64,000 nucleotides of DNA from Megaleporinus macrocephalus (taxonomy: Eukaryota > Chordata > Actinopteri > Characiformes > Anostomidae). Shown here piece by piece: positions 46,631 through 58,370 of the stretch. The notes below the pieces were generated by a model. The model worked only from the letters and a program-made list of their open reading frames with translations, was not told where the DNA came from and did no database searches. Positions within the stretch are counted from its first letter, which is position 1; each line of letters starts with the position of its first letter. The stretch spans positions 27,032,441 through 27,096,440 of the forward strand of contig CM038722.1 of assembly GCA_021613375.1 (NCBI GenBank). Reading direction: 5' to 3'. Both the position numbers and the translations under genes were made by a program.

Positions 46631-46984
46631 TTTTGTTAAGCCGCATTTAACCACTTGGAATTTTTCTCAAAATCCTGGGGGTCCCTGAAAATAAGCATAC
46701 TATGACACAATGCTGTCCGTTAAGGAAAAATAGGTACAATAAAAAAATCAGATAATTGTTCACCCCCACTCGTGAGCCTCTTGGTATTATTAAGTAGAGA
46801 TACAGTGCTGATCAGCTTAAGGGGGGCGCTATAGCAAACCAAATCAGTGAAGATATATTCTTTCATAATTTACTTCTACCTTCAAAGTGCATCATCAGGT
46901 GAGAGTTTTATTAGTCTTTAAATCAGGAATTCTTACTTACTGCTAGATACTACTGCATCAACTGTCGTAAAAGGTGAGTTAAAA

Positions 46985-49245
46985 TATTTGCAACAAATAC
47001 AGTGATGGTTACGTTTTGCATCGAATACAGTGATGGTTACGTTTTGCATCAGATACAGTGATGGTTACGTTTTGCATCAGAAACAGTGATGGTTACGTTT
47101 TGCATCGGATACAGTGATGGTTACGTTTTGCATCGAATACAGTGATGGTTACATTTTGCATCGAATACAGTGATGGTTACATTTTGCATCGGATACAGTG
47201 ATGGTTACGTTTTGAATCGGATACAGTGATGGTTACGTTTTGTATCAAATACAGTGATGGTTACGTTTTGAATCGGATACAGTGATGGTTACGTTTTGTA
47301 TCAAATACAGTGATGGTTACGTTTTGAATCGGATACAGTGATGGTTACGTTTTGAATCGGATACAGTGATGGTTACGTTTTGTATCAAATACAGTGATGG
47401 TTACGTTTTGAATCGGATACAGTAATGGTTACGTTTTAAATCGGATACAGTGATGGTTACGTTTTGAATCGGATACAGTAATGGTTACGTTTTGTATCAA
47501 ATACAGTGATGGTTACGTTTTGAATCGGATACAGTGATGGTTACGTTTTGAATCAGATACAGTGATGGTTACGTTTTGTATCAAATACAGTGATGGTTAC
47601 ATTTTGAATCGGATACAGTGATGGTTACGTTTTGAATCGGATACAGTCATGAGTCAAATACCGGATCGGATACAGTGAATCGGAATAGATCGGATACAGT
47701 GATGGTTACGTTTTGTATCAGATACAGTGATGGTTACGTGTTGAATCGGATACAGTGATGGTTACGTTTTGAATCAGATACAGTGATGGTTACGTTTTGT
47801 ATCAAATACAGTGATGGTTACATTTTGAATCGGATACAGTGATGGTTACGTTTTGTATCAAATACAGTGATGGTTACGTTTTGTATCAAATACAGTGATG
47901 GTTACGTTTTGAATCGGATACAGTCATGAGTCAAATACCGGATCGGATACAGTGAATCAGAATAGATCGGATACAGTGATGGTTACGTTTTTTTTCAAAT
48001 ACAGTGATGGTTACGTTTTGCATCAAATACAGTGATGGTTACGTTTTGTATCAAATACAGTGATGGTTACATTTTGAATCGGATACAGTGATGGTTACGT
48101 TTTGAATCGGATACAGTCATGAGTCAAATACCGGATCGGATACAGTGAATCGGAATAGATCGGATACAGTGATGGTTACGTTTTGTATCAGATACAGTGA
48201 TGGTTACGTGTTGAATCGGATACAGTGATGGTTACGTTTTGAATCAGATACAGTGATGGTTACGTTTTGTATCAAATACAGTGATGGTTACATTTTGAAT
48301 CGGATACAGTGATGGTTACGTTTTGTATCAAATACAGTGATGGTTACGTTTTGTATCAAATACAGTGATGGTTACGTTTTGAATCGGATACAGTCATGAG
48401 TCAAATACCGGATCGGATACAGTGAATCAGAATAGATCGGATACAGTGATGGTTACGTTTTTTTTCAAATACAGTGATGGTTACGTTTTGCATCAAATAC
48501 AGTGATGGTTACATTTTGAATCGGATACAGTAATGGTTACGTTTTGTATCAAATACAGTGATGTTTACGTTTTGTATCAAATACAGTGATGGTTACGTTT
48601 TGTATGAAATACAGTGATGGTTACGTTTTGAATCGGATACAGTGATGGTTACGTTTTGCATCAAATACAGTGATGGTTACGTTTTGCATCAAATACAGTG
48701 ATGGTTACGTTTTGAATCGAATACAGTGATGGTTACGTTTTGCATCAGATACAGTGATGGTTACGTTTTGAATCGGATACAGTCATGAGTCAAATACCGG
48801 ATCGGATACAGTGAATCAGAATAGATCGGATACAGTGATGGTTACGTTTTGTATCAAATACAGTGATGGTTACGTTTTGCATCAAATACAGTGATGGTTA
48901 CGTTTTGAATCGGATACAGTAATGGTTACGTTTTGTATCAAATACAGTGATGGTTACGTTTTGTATCAAATACAGTGATGGTTACGTTTTGAATCGGATA
49001 CAGTGATGGTTACGTTTTGTATCAAATACAGTGATGGTTACGTTTTGAATCGGATACAGTGATGGTTACGTTTTGTATCAAATACAGTGATGGTTAAGTT
49101 TTGAATCGGATACAGTGATGGTTACGTTTTGCATCAAATACAGTGATGGTTACGTTTTGTATCAGATACAGTGATGGTTACGTTTTGCATTGAATACAGT
49201 GATGGTTACGTTTTGCATCGGATACAGTGATGGTTACATTTTGCC
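46985..49245. repeat. 28-bp minisatellite with 470-bp higher-order period
   Basis: About 80 copies of GATACAGTGATGGTTACGTT followed by TTGNATCR. Variant insertions with CAGTCATGAGTCAAATACCG then GATCGGATACAGTGAATC recur five times. Matching pairs at 47651/48121 and 47928/48398 are both 470 bp apart, proving duplication of a whole block of about 470 bp. It ends at TTTTGCCCAAAGTG. Confidence 0.97.
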
Positions 49246-49249
49246 CAAA

Positions 49250-50253
49250 GTGTCACCTTATGTTAGTCCCCCCATCTTTCTACTAATGTAAATCACCTAT
49301 AACTTTAGAGATGAGTGTCACTGCAATTTTCATAGACCAAAAACTGAAAAAGACAAATGCGCAAAAAGTCACGACACATGAAGCACCTTGAGCTATTTTA
49401 ATTTAACTTTACAGAAATCTTTAATTTAACACAAACATTAAGTTACAGTCCAATAAAGACATTTACAATACAAAAATGAAAAAGTATAATCAGTAATGGT
49501 TTACATGGAAAAGTAAAGCACACTGCAAGTCTACCATGCAGTAAAGCACCCGACATAATCTCGCCATTGGGTCTTCGAAATATGTCTAGAAAAGCAGACC
49601 TCAGACAGACTGATATTCTTCATTCTGTTCATTTACAAAAAGAAAGAAAAAGGATTCGGCTGTGTTGACCTAATCAGCAATGAAAACAATGCAGTGGGTG
49701 GCTGATTTATTTTTTACGTCCAGAGTTTAGGACCCCCAGACTTTGTGTGACACTAAAAGCTACATAGCCCATCATTTCCAGTAACAGAACCGATCCAGGC
49801 TATTTTCCTGTCATCATTGGTTGAAACTGAACTTCTGTCTGGTCTTCAAAGTCATTTTGATTGAAGTACGTCATCAAACAGTGCCAGTGTTGCTAATAAT
49901 GAATAACAGCTAATAGACACCAAATGATATTACAGAAATGAGAGTTCTTATTTGCATGTTTGGAAGAAGTTCTTACAGCTTTCAGTAATCTTGTCAGTCA
50001 ACTGTAAAAGTAATGCATTGAGCTTACTTGATCCAAATATGTACATCCACACATCTCCACAGGAATAGAAACATTACATCATCACAGTCTCTACGTTTAT
50101 TTCCATATGGCAGCAACTGTGTTTGATGTATTTAGTTCTTATGGAAATAATGTGCAGTTTTTAAGTCAAGTATTTGGGGTCCACTATCGTTTTCAGTGTA
50201 GTTCATTGATGAAGTGCCTATATCAGTGCTTGGTGTAATTGCAGCCTTTGAAA
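49250..50253 (-). other. Likely 3' UTR and downstream flank of tspan1
   Basis: The sequence after the tspan1 stop on the - strand is free of recognised repeats, unlike its surroundings. Candidate - strand polyadenylation signals include AATAAA at about 50097-50102 and ATTAAA near 49430. Which is used cannot be decided here. Confidence 0.4.
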
Positions 50254-53200
50254 CTATTTCCCCACATTATTGTACAAGACCATGGAGACAACCATCGCAG
50301 CAATCTGGAGAGGAAGAGAACAACAAAGTGAGATTTTGTTCTTGAAATTAGCTTACATAGCTATTAATTACTGTTTATTTAAATTAAGACAATTCTGCTG
50401 TTGTTCCACAGAACTATGCTTAGATTCAATCACCGTACAATACTCATAACTTCATATCAAGACTCTTGTACAGTGTGGGACATATACAGTCAAGCCCAGA
50501 AGTTTGGGCGTCCCAATTAATTTCATTGTGTTATATGTGTAAATGTTAAACTTCAATAAACCAATAATCAGAAACTGTGGATTAAAATGAAAGGAAAATG
50601 TCCTACACTCAAAAAACCAACAGAACATGTGGGGTGTGTCTCAAAACCTAGTAAGCTGCCTACATAGGCAGCATTTTACCTCATAGTATGCGCTCCCAAC
50701 ATGTAGGCTGTGCCAATTCTTAGATACCTTAAACATGTTGTCTACTGAGAAAACTTATTTTGACCTGATTTTAAAAAAGCATCGGATGCTTCCTCAGCCG
50801 CTAAGGCAATCCCATGATGCAACGCAGGCAAATCTACGAGCAGTGAAGTAACATTTTAAATTTTCTCTGGTGTTTTAATGTGTTTCTGGTCATATAATCA
50901 CACAAAACAGTATTTTATTATCAACTCTGTAACGAGTCCTTCACCTTGTAGCAGTTTTATACTTGAACCATTAGCATTTATACTAGCAGCTTTTTAAGCC
51001 TTGGGCTATTGTTTTGGATGCCGGCTGGTAGCTTAGCAACCAGCTAAACCACCGGTCCTGTGCTGCAGTGGGCGGGAACAAGCTCTCTCTAACTAGAGCG
51101 TCTCAGTAATCTGTTTTATGAGGAGAGATGAGGACAGAATGAAACAGCTGTCTACCTAGACAGTACCTACTTAGACACTCAGTAGGTTTTAAGACTCACC
51201 CATTGTTTCACTGTTTGGACCATTAAAACTGTTGCATGTGATTACAAATATGTGTGTGTGTTGGTGATCTGAGGTCAAATGTCAGAGTGTGATACCTCCA
51301 AAGCAGCGATGCCAATAGCCACTCCTCCCAGCACACCAGCGTTGTCTTCCAAGAGTTTCACCAGAGCATTGAAACAGCCCTTCACATTCTGCACAAAATT
51401 GGAAAGAGAACCATTTCACCATGTTTTGCTACTAAAAGGGTTTAAAAGCACATTACATTACCACTCTTCACCTCTTTAGGATGAACTCAGTGTTACTAGG
51501 CCTTTTTGAATAAGTACCTGTGATTCTACTTCAGTCAGAGAACACAGTCCAGATTGAAAGCAACAGTTGCTGGGGTAATTCGAGGTCTCCGTTACAAAAG
51601 GGGAATCATCAAAGTCGGTGTAGTTGTTGTATCCGCAGCATTTCAGCTGTAAGCACACACATGCACGCGGTGAGGTGTGTTTATTAGGTAAATAATATAT
51701 CAACAAATATACCTACGCAAATTACTATTACATACCTGAGTCATCGTCTGGTTCATCACTGTTGTAAAGCCTGCATCTTTTCCATAGTCCTTTCTGATGA
51801 GATCCACGACTTGAGTGTTCAGTTTCTGCAACAGCTCATTTGCCTAAAAGTTTGAGGAACAGGTATGATCAATCTCTTTTGTCAATGTATGTGTTGTGTT
51901 GTTTGTGTCTCTAACCAGCAGAGGGTGCTCTCTGTTAACTGTTATGTAGGAACTCCACCAATTTTCTCAAACGTTCTGCATAATTAAATGAGCATTTAAA
52001 TGCTCTTTCCAGAGTGGTTCGTTGTCTGCTAGAGAAGCTTAAGAGCTATCCATAGTGCTGATGATGGAAATCAGATGTCTAAAGAGTTTAATCCCTCTAA
52101 AAGCTCCCTCACGGAAAGTTAAAACATTGAAATGGTTCTGAATACAATGACCGATGAAGTGACTGAAATGAAAATGACTGATTCTTGAATCTCAGTTCTT
52201 ACCAGAGGCTGGAACACAAAGACAACAATGGCACCGGCCACCTCAGCGATGAAGATGATGAGCACGATGATGAAGAACTGAAAGAATGAGTAAACAAGTA
52301 CATAAGTATAAGTATATAACCAGTATAGACCAGCCCGTCTTGCTGTTATGCTGGTCAACCAGACCATGACCATGCTGGGTGACCTGCTAAAGCAACACCG
52401 GACCAGCATGGAATTCATACAGCAGGGTGTTAATATTTTTCACAGCAAGTGTCTTTTGAACTATATGGAAAGTCATGGTAAGATTTGTAGGAGTTTAGAT
52501 TGTTTTTTAAGGAGATTTTTAGGAGTTTGATGATGATGAAAGACGTTAAGACCAGTGGCGTACCTACAGGAACTTTGCAGCCCCCAGTGCAAAAAATGAA
52601 CGACCCCTCCCCCATAAGAAAAAGGCTAAAGGTCACTCACAATGAGAAGCATGCACTTGCTCTCCGTTACGGCTCCACAGCAGCCCAGGAAGCCCATGAT
52701 GGCCAGCACAGCTCCCACACCGATCAGCAGGTAGCCCACGTTAGCCAGCTGTGCCAGCTCGGGGGGCGCGTCGTTGATGTTCTCTAATATTCCCAGGAGA
52801 GAATTTTTATCTACAGAGACCCAGATACCTACACCCAGGATCGCTCCACCCGCCAACTGAGAGAGAGAAAGAGAGAGAAAGAGAGAGAGAGGAGGAGAAA
52901 CAGGACAGAAGAAGAGTATGAAACAAATGAACGATAGAATTGTAAAAGAATGAGGCTGTTTAATTAAAAACATTCTCCTTTCTCAGTTTATTGAACTTCT
53001 CAATGCTGCTGTTTAGTTGTTGTGGCTATTGTTGCTTCTCCTTCTCCTCCTCCTCCTTCTTCTTTCCTACTCTCATTCTTCTTCTTCTTCTTCTTCACCA
53101 TCTGCATCTTCTTATTCATTATTTCTTCTTCTTCTCCACTCCAGTTTCCCCAACTCCTCCTCCTCCATCTTCTTCTTCATTCTTCTTTCACACCTTTCTT

Positions 53201-55216
53201 CTTCTCCATATTGTCCTATTTTCTTCTTCATCATCATCACCTTTTGCTTCTTTTATGTCTTCTCCTTCTTTTTCTTGTTCCTCCTCCTCTTTCTTTTTCT
53301 TTTTTTGTTTCCTCTTCTTCATCATTCCTACCCTCCTTCTTTGTCTTCTTCTTCTTCTTCTTCTTCATCTTTTCTCCCTCCTCCTCTTTTTCCTCTTTAC
53401 CTTCTATATCTTCTTATTCATCATTTCTTCCTCTTCTCCGCTCCAGTTTCCCCAACTTCTCCTCCTCCATCTTCTTCTTCATTCTTCTTTCACACCTTTC
53501 TTCTTCTCTATATTGTCCTATTTTCTTCTTTATCATCATCACCCTTTGCTTCTTTTATGTCTTCTCCTTCTTTTTCTTGTTCCTCCTCCTCCTCCTTCTT
53601 CTTTTTGTTTCCTCCTCTTCATCATTCCTACCCTCCTTCTTTGTCTTCTTCTTCTTCATCATCTTTTCTCCCTCCTCCTCTTTTTCCTCTTTACCTTCTA
53701 TATCTTCTTATTCATCATTTCTTCCTCTTCTCCTCTCCAGTTTCCTCAATTTCTCCTCCTCCGTCTTTCTCTTCTTTATCTTCTTTCACACCTTTCTTCT
53801 TCTCCATAGTATCCTATTTACTTCTTCTTCTTCATTATCATCATATTCTGCTTCTTTTATGTCTTCTCCTTCTTCTTGTTCATCCTCCTTAGCTTCTTCT
53901 TCTTCATCTTCTTTGTTTTCTCCTCTATTCCCACTGTCTTCTCCTTCATTTTCTTGTTCATGTTCTCTTCCTCATCCTTTTTCTTCTTTTCCTTCATCTT
54001 CATCATTTCGTCTTCCTTTCCTCCTGCTTCTTTTTTGTCTTCATGTTCTCCTCTTCCTTATAATCTTCCTCCTCCTTCTTCTTTATCTTTTCCTCCTCTT
54101 CTTGTTCTTTGTGGTCACTCTGCCGCAACAGAGCTTTGAATACAGTACACAGAAAGTGCTCCAGGAAGTAGCTGAGTGTTAAAGAGTAAGCAAAGCAAAC
54201 ATGGAGCAGAACCACAGCTAGTTTCACTCTGTGAATCACTGTTGGGGCTGTGATGAAGTGTATTTCTCATCCACACAGTCACATGAAGAACACTTTGAGC
54301 AAACAGGGCTCTATATACAGCAGCACAAAACATGACTTAGCATATAAAACCATTTTTAATTCCTGTGTTATCAAATTATGCATATTACGCAGTCTGATAA
54401 ACAGTGCCAGTCGAAGTCTCACACAGATAAGACGTTCTGCTTGTGTTAGCTGGTAAAGTTACTCTTTCTGTACTCCTCAAGGATCAGTTTCCATTTACCT
54501 GTAATCTATTCCAAACCAGTTCACAGGCTGTTAGACGTCAGTTACAGTATCGACAACCATCATGCGACACACACATGCCGCGTTTGCTTTTAGGGCCCAT
54601 AAAGTGCCTCTGATGTGTCTTGATTGCACTTTATGGGCAGAGATTAAATATAACCTTAAACACTGAAGTGAGATAAGAGAGCTTGGGAAAGCATTACTGC
54701 TGTTGGGTTGTAAGCTTGTAGTACAGTGACTAATAAAAGTATACAGACTGAAAAAGTTACACATTGACATTATATATTTAAACATACACAGAAATGTCAG
54801 TATCATGACAAAAACTTGGAGTTAAGAAATTATACACCACCCCTTAACTCCCTCAAAGTATGTTTGGATTGTATTTCAATCATTGGTAGCACTTCTGTTG
54901 GTCCATATGTGTTGGCGTAAAATTTAATTTTAACATATGACAATATTACAGCAACATAATATTATTATTATTTAGTTTACTGACTTTTGGATAAAGTTGT
55001 GGTTATGGGATTTCGCTTATTTAGATTATATCTTATATCTTAGTTGTTTTTACCCAGTTCTTTGTTCTCCTATTAGATTTATAGAAGTAATCAAGACTGG
55101 CTGAGATTATAATGTTATCATGAGACTATAAATGGAATTAGAAAAAGAATTTCACTTACAAAGATCAGTCCATTGAAGATGAACATCATTATTTTCAGAA
55201 ACCCTGCGCAACACAT
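50254..55216 (-). CDS. tspan1: Tetraspanin-1
   Basis: Seven coding exons on the - strand with GT-AG boundaries: 55160-55216 (ATG at 55214-55216), 52641-52856, 52203-52277, 51736-51843, 51518-51646, 51296-51388, 50254-50304 (stop at 50254-50256). They total 729 bp, or 242 residues, matching the family's length. TM1 spans exons 1-2 (MMFIFNGLIF, then LAGGAILGVGIWVSV). TM2 is in [22 protein letters not shown]3 in FFIIVLIIFIAEVAGAIVVF. The large loop has LKCCGY, PSNCC, GLC and KGCF (six cysteines). TM4 ends with AAMVVSMVLY and a short cytoplasmic tail. LKCCGYNNYTDFDDSPF and the tail resemble mammalian TSPAN1. A conserved N-glycosylation sequon, NQT, lies in the loop. The protein organises membrane microdomains and vesicle traffic, mainly in epithelia. 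It is tandem with 31745-40397 in the same orientation. Confidence 0.95.
50637..51205. repeat. hAT-type MITE, intronic
   Basis: The left end GTGTGTCTCAAAACCTAGTA and the right end, read inverted, GTGAGTCTTAAAACCTACTG form an imperfect inverted repeat. The interior has GCTGCCTACATAGGCAGC near the left end and TAGACAGTACCTACTTAGAC near the right. It lies in the last intron of tspan1. No target duplication is evident. Confidence 0.6.
51914..51931 (+). promoter_or_regulatory. Weaker CTCF-like site in tspan1 intron
   Basis: ACCAGCAGAGGGTGCTCT resembles the CTCF core, with GAGGGTG in place of GGGGGCG. Matched by eye only. Confidence 0.3.
52858..52900. repeat. (GA)n microsatellite acting as a polypyrimidine tract
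   Basis: A GAGAGAAA run immediately next to the 3' splice site of tspan1 exon 2 (exon edge at 52856). On the transcribed - strand it is CTCTCTTT, so it forms the intron's polypyrimidine tract. Confidence 0.85.
53020..54115. repeat. 1.1-kb polypyrimidine (CTT/CTC) tract in tspan1 intron
   Basis: Almost uninterrupted pyrimidine on the + strand, made of TTC/CTC triplets. Blocks recur about every 300 bp: CCAGTTTCC at 53141, 53443 and 53737. The long open frames here (up to 386 codons, all Ser/Phe/Leu) are compositional artefacts. The intron is transcribed from the other strand, so the RNA would be GAA/GAG-rich. Confidence 0.95.
54120..55159 (-). other. Remainder of tspan1 intron between first two coding exons
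   Basis: AT-rich intron. No supported gene or clear repeat. The short frames lack splice or motif support. Confidence 0.5.
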
Positions 55217-55358
55217 TTTGGCAGTTTTTTCGTTTTGTCCTAAAAGAGAAAAGCAAATTCAAGAGGTCAGTCAAAAGGCATATAACACACGTGCACATGC
55301 ACAGTATCTCTAATTATAATGAGCAGAACTTTGGCCAGTACAGTTCCCCTCAGCGCAC

Positions 55359-55370
55359 CACTTCCTCTTA
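55359..55370 (-). promoter_or_regulatory. tspan1: ETS-like site upstream of tspan1 ATG
   Basis: On the - strand TAAGAGGAAGTG, 143 bp upstream of the start codon, similar in core and position to the site upstream of the left copy. Confidence 0.35.
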
Positions 55371-55371
55371 A

Positions 55372-57500
55372 TCACACCTTTTGTTAACGCTGTCTGAAAG
55401 CTGATATGAGTAAAAGGGCAGTTTTGTCAACATGACACATGCACACATCACTAGAACAGTGAAATATTAACCCTGCTTTACAGGGACTTTCATGCTAAAA
55501 GCCTTTCTGTTTCAAGCCCAGGTTAGTCAGCAGACAGGTTTTAGTTCTTCTCTCTTCCTTTTGCTTCTCGATTTACCACTTTAGATGATTAATATAATAC
55601 TAAGGTGTTTTATTTGTAATGCATGTTTTAGTGTAAACCTCAGGATGCTACAAGAACAGATTTGAAAAAAGAATTAATAAACATATTACCTAATGTATAA
55701 TAGGGGGAAACATATAAATAACATAATCAGGGAGGAATTTGCTAAATAAAATAATAATTAATAAATAATATAATACCAAAACTAGTATTTTTATGAATTA
55801 ATATGTCATTCATACAGTTTAGGCACTCCTGGTCAAATAAAAAATGTGTCTTTTTTGTTGAAAATACCACACTTTTAAGACATTTTAAGACATAATAATT
55901 GCTTATTTGCTGATTATAACAATTTAAAAAGTGACCTGTGCAAACATATGGCTTAGTTTATTTTCTGTTTTGTTTTATTCCAATATTTATATCCAATATT
56001 CCAAAAAAAAATGTGTGTGTGTGTCATACATATGTATATATATATTTATACATATGATATTTGACACCAGAAATATATCAGTTGTCTGGACAAAACCTTA
56101 ATCTCTTATGAAAGAAAAAGAAAGAAAAAACTTTTAATGTAAGTCAAGGTAACCAGACATTTTTGAGACATTAATATTTATTTCAGTCTGAAACTGAAAA
56201 CGACAAACGTACAATAATGAAAATTAAGTTTGTTGTGAAAGCCGCAATACTTGTTATTGTTGTTGCTGTTGTTTACCCCTTAAACTGTAGACATATTATT
56301 CAGTACTAGGACTTTGACCAAAATCACATTCTTTTATAGCAGCAACAATCTTTACAGAACAAGAGCAAAACCTTCAATTTACCAAACCAGAAGTGCACAT
56401 TTAGAGTATTACTAACTTCACATAATATATATTTTGTCACACCGTTAGAATAGATCAGCTATAGTTTTGTTTTTGTGATATAATCATGCTAACGTTAGTA
56501 TTGTGGCCAAATTGTCGCTGCTGTTTCAACCTTTCCACAGTGTCTCGTTTCCATTGGCTATAACATTGGCTTGGTAACAGAGAGTTTTAAACTTGAAACT
56601 AAAAGGCATGTAGGGATTCTAAACAAAGGTGGCTACAGTTTCGCCAACATAGCAGCAAGTGTTACGGAAGTTTGTAGGCAGAGTATTTAAGTTGTGTATT
56701 GTGTATATATATTGTGTATATGAAAGTGAAGACCCTTAGAGTTGAAGTTAAGCTTGTGTCCTCAAAAAGCACATTTAAAAATCTGAAGCCCTTTAAGTAT
56801 TTAACTAGATCACACTGGAGACTCGCATATGAAAAATATTCATAGGTCTAGAAAAAAGAAAACAAGGCCTTTCACCTTAAAACCAAAGACAGAATGTTTT
56901 AACCTTCAGCTCCTCACGTTAAACCAATAACGGTCAATAGCTCAGCAGCGTGATAGAAGCACTTTCACAACACAAAAAATAAAAACAGCAGTGTTCGTAA
57001 ATTCCACCTTAATGACGGACGCATCTGGACTATCTTATCACCTCCATTGATAAGTGAGGTTTGCTCAGTAGCACATGATCCCATTGCTCACTTCATGAGA
57101 GCTACTGATTTGGAAGCTCTCATTAAAGCAGCCAATCTGTTATACTGCTGATAAAACAAAGACCTTTTTAAGCTACAAGGAACTTTTTAAGATACAATAA
57201 CTGGTTCCACAGTAATAGATTTACACGCTTCAGTTTTTCCAAACACAATATTATATACTGTATATCTGTATTCACGCTGTATTCATCTATATTCAAAAAT
57301 ACATGCACCCATCCCCCTCTTCACCACAAATATAGTCAGTCCACCAAGATGTGGTTGTTGTCTGAAGTTTGCTTCTTTATTTACACACTTCTGTCTGACA
57401 CTGTAAGACGTTGCATAGATAATACAGCCGCAATCTGAAATTCATCTGTAGTGTTTTCTGTGGTATATAGAAAACAGCATGTCATGCCTGGTTAAAACCA
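55372..57500. other. tspan1 5' intron, AT-rich
   Basis: Lies between the presumed 5' UTR exon and the first coding exon. It holds a short (TG)n run near 56011-56023 and a (TA)n run near 56036-56045. No coding signal. Confidence 0.5.
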
Positions 57501-57534
57501 CAGAGGAGCAGATGTGGTTTGGCGCAAATGTGTC

Positions 57535-57800
57535 TAATAGAGTTGACAGTGAGTGATTAAACTCCAGCAGCACTGCTGTGTCTGATCCACTCATACTAGC
57601 ACCACATACACAAACACTCTACAGTGTTGATAATGATCCATCACCCAAATGATATCTGCTCTGTGGTGGCCCTATGGGGATCCTGACCATTGAAGAACAG
57701 GGTAAAAAGTGCAGATGGTCCACAAAGTGCTCCTATATGGTAAAGGGAGCTGATCAAATGGACAATGAGTGTAGAAACATGGAGGTGTATCTAATGAAAG
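57535..57800. repeat. Dispersed repeat family B, right-arm copy
   Basis: Contains AAACTCCAGCAGCACTGCTG, GTGTCTGATCCACTCATACT, GACCATTGAAGAACAGGGTA and GGACAATGAGTGTAGAAACA, ending GGTGTATCTAATGAA, matching the right arm of the element at 33305-34020. Confidence 0.7.
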
Positions 57801-58239
57801 GGCTGGTGAGTTTATATTAAATGAGATGTAATGTATAATTACATCTAAGCTCATCAACTCTAACATTGTCTTTCTCTTTATATCACCCTGTTTTATTGTT
57901 TATGAGCTTCACAGCATTATTACTGCTGGGAAGCTGGCGCTGCCATAAAAGGGCAGATGGACTTTTAGACCGTTTGCTAAGTGGAGGAAGAAGCTACATT
58001 TAAATTCACATTTCTGGTAAAAGGAGAGTACAAGAGTACAGAGTGAAGGATGGTCACGGATGCACTGAGTATAGTGCTGCGGGTGGAATAGTTGTTTGGT
58101 ATCATTGGCACTTCTGAATATAAAAATGAATAACCCTAGAAATGAATTGTGGCTTTAAGATTTCATGATTCACGTTTCCTAAAGAACTATAATCTAAATA
58201 CATGATTGTGAGCAGCTTATTGTGTGCTTACTTATTTAT

Positions 58240-58370
58240 GTTTACATTTAAACAGAGCATCTGCCATTCACGTTATATGAAAATACAATAATGAAAAGAT
58301 CAATAGAAATGATCCAAAATGACTTGTGTCCATTGACTTGTATTGAAAGTAAAGACAGTTTTAGTTTTTT
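58240..58370 (+). repeat. Dispersed repeat family A, partial copy
   Basis: Contains ATCAATAGAAATGATCCAAA and TGTCCATTGACTTGTATTGA, then AAGTAAAGAC, matching the proximal half of the family. Confidence 0.55.

Noticed and set aside
24351..49245. Regular repeats reminiscent of CRISPR arrays
   Set aside because: Units are head-to-tail with no unique spacers, and the gene structure is that of a vertebrate nuclear genome.
52991..54182. Reading frames of 272-386 codons rich in Ser, Phe and Leu on the + strand
   Set aside because: They are open in all three frames because the DNA is nearly pure pyrimidine, and they lie in an intron of a gene on the other strand.
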